From: Ahaetulla prasina
Lineage: Eukaryota > Chordata > Lepidosauria > Squamata > Colubridae
NCBI RefSeq assembly: GCF_028640845.1
Contig: NC_080539.1
Coordinates: 180,929,459-180,993,458, forward strand
DNA: 64,000 bases
Reading direction: 5' to 3'
Positions 57,523-64,000 of the stretch are shown here, in pieces (the stretch's first letter is position 1; every line of letters begins with the position of its first letter). Under the pieces are notes generated by a model that did no database searches, was not told the DNA's origin, and saw only the letters and a program-made list of their open reading frames with translations. A program made the position numbers and the translations under genes.

Positions 57523-57670
57523 TCTCAACAGGTCACCAACAGCCACGAAGACCATCAGAGTCAGTAAGTACTCTCAAACCACATTCTGTTCGGTAGTTCT
57601 AGATCTGTCAAATAGTTCTTCATTTTCTTTTTCTGATGTTTCCTTACTTTTTTTTGCATGTTACCAGTAA
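57515..57670 (+). other. upstream ORF 2 in the RUNX2 leader (51 codons)
   Basis: The ATG at 57515 lies inside the last codons of uORF 1 in another frame and runs 51 codons to TAA at 57668-57670, well before the main ATG at 57838. Its frame contains the splice-donor-like GTAAGT at 57564, so splicing there would change its C-terminus. No domain is recognisable. Confidence 0.45.
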
Positions 57671-57786
57671 CGCAGCATGTTTGCTTTTTTACTGTAGTCA
57701 GAATGGAAATACATCTAGATTCTATACACACCAGACATGCTGCAAAACTTAATGGACCTTGGCTATGATTTCTGATTTCAGTATAA

Positions 57787-64000
<6,214 letters not shown>

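Noticed and set aside
57375..57596. 73-codon + ORF over the RUNX2 promoter and leader
   Set aside because: Its ATG lies upstream of the likely transcription start; the conservation is explained by promoter and leader sequence.

Overview
The window is nuclear DNA from a squamate reptile, most likely a snake. It is AT-rich and intron-poor, and dense in squamate repeats: Sauria-type and L2-tailed tRNA SINEs, L2, CR1/L3 and RTE-like LINEs, Penelope-like and DIRS retroelements, a Helitron, and hAT and Tigger-like MITEs. A CR1/L3 3' end followed by a long (AATAG)n tract fits the microsatellite-tailed CR1 LINEs known from snakes. There is no bacterial, viral or CRISPR content.

The only host gene recognised is RUNX2, on the + strand near the right end. 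Positions 57838-57895 encode [19 protein letters not shown], the N-terminus of the distal (P1, bone-type) isoform, followed by a GTAAGT splice donor. About 600 bases upstream carry the P1 promoter and 5' leader, with a purine-rich tract, a CRE/AP-1-like site, clustered Runx sites (AACCACA, TGCGGT) and two upstream ORFs. From 57896 to the window end is RUNX2 intron 1. The left 56 kb is therefore the region upstream of RUNX2. In vertebrates the opposite-strand gene SUPT3H spans this region, but I found no SUPT3H exon.

Layout. 0-8 kb: L2 tails, SINEs, hAT MITEs and an RTE-like LINE split by a MIR-like SINE. 8-19 kb: mostly unique AT-rich DNA with Tigger-like MITEs, CR1/L2 fragments and a 690-bp Helitron (15539-16228) holding a 48-bp minisatellite. 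19-25 kb: a 639-bp hAT-type element, a 1.09-kb Tigger-like composite and an L2 inserted inside a CR1 with an 8-bp target duplication. 26-33 kb: decayed LINEs, two more hAT-type elements and a snake-type CR1/L3 with (AATAG)n tail. 34.4-38.3 kb: an internally deleted DIRS-type retroelement with inverted terminal repeats and an internal complementary region. 38.46-39.6 kb: a Penelope-like element with a GIY-YIG domain. 41.9-43.9 kb: a CR1-clade LINE carrying a hAT MITE. 44-57 kb: unique AT-rich DNA, scattered MITEs and a 200-bp palindrome with a hammerhead-ribozyme-like core. 57-64 kb: RUNX2 promoter, exon 1 and intron 1.

The most notable pattern is four hammerhead-ribozyme-like cores (CTGANGA, short stem, GAAA), at 20401, 33375, 39496 and 48965. 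They lie in at least two, probably three, different repeat families. One is in the Penelope-like element, a class already known to carry such ribozymes.
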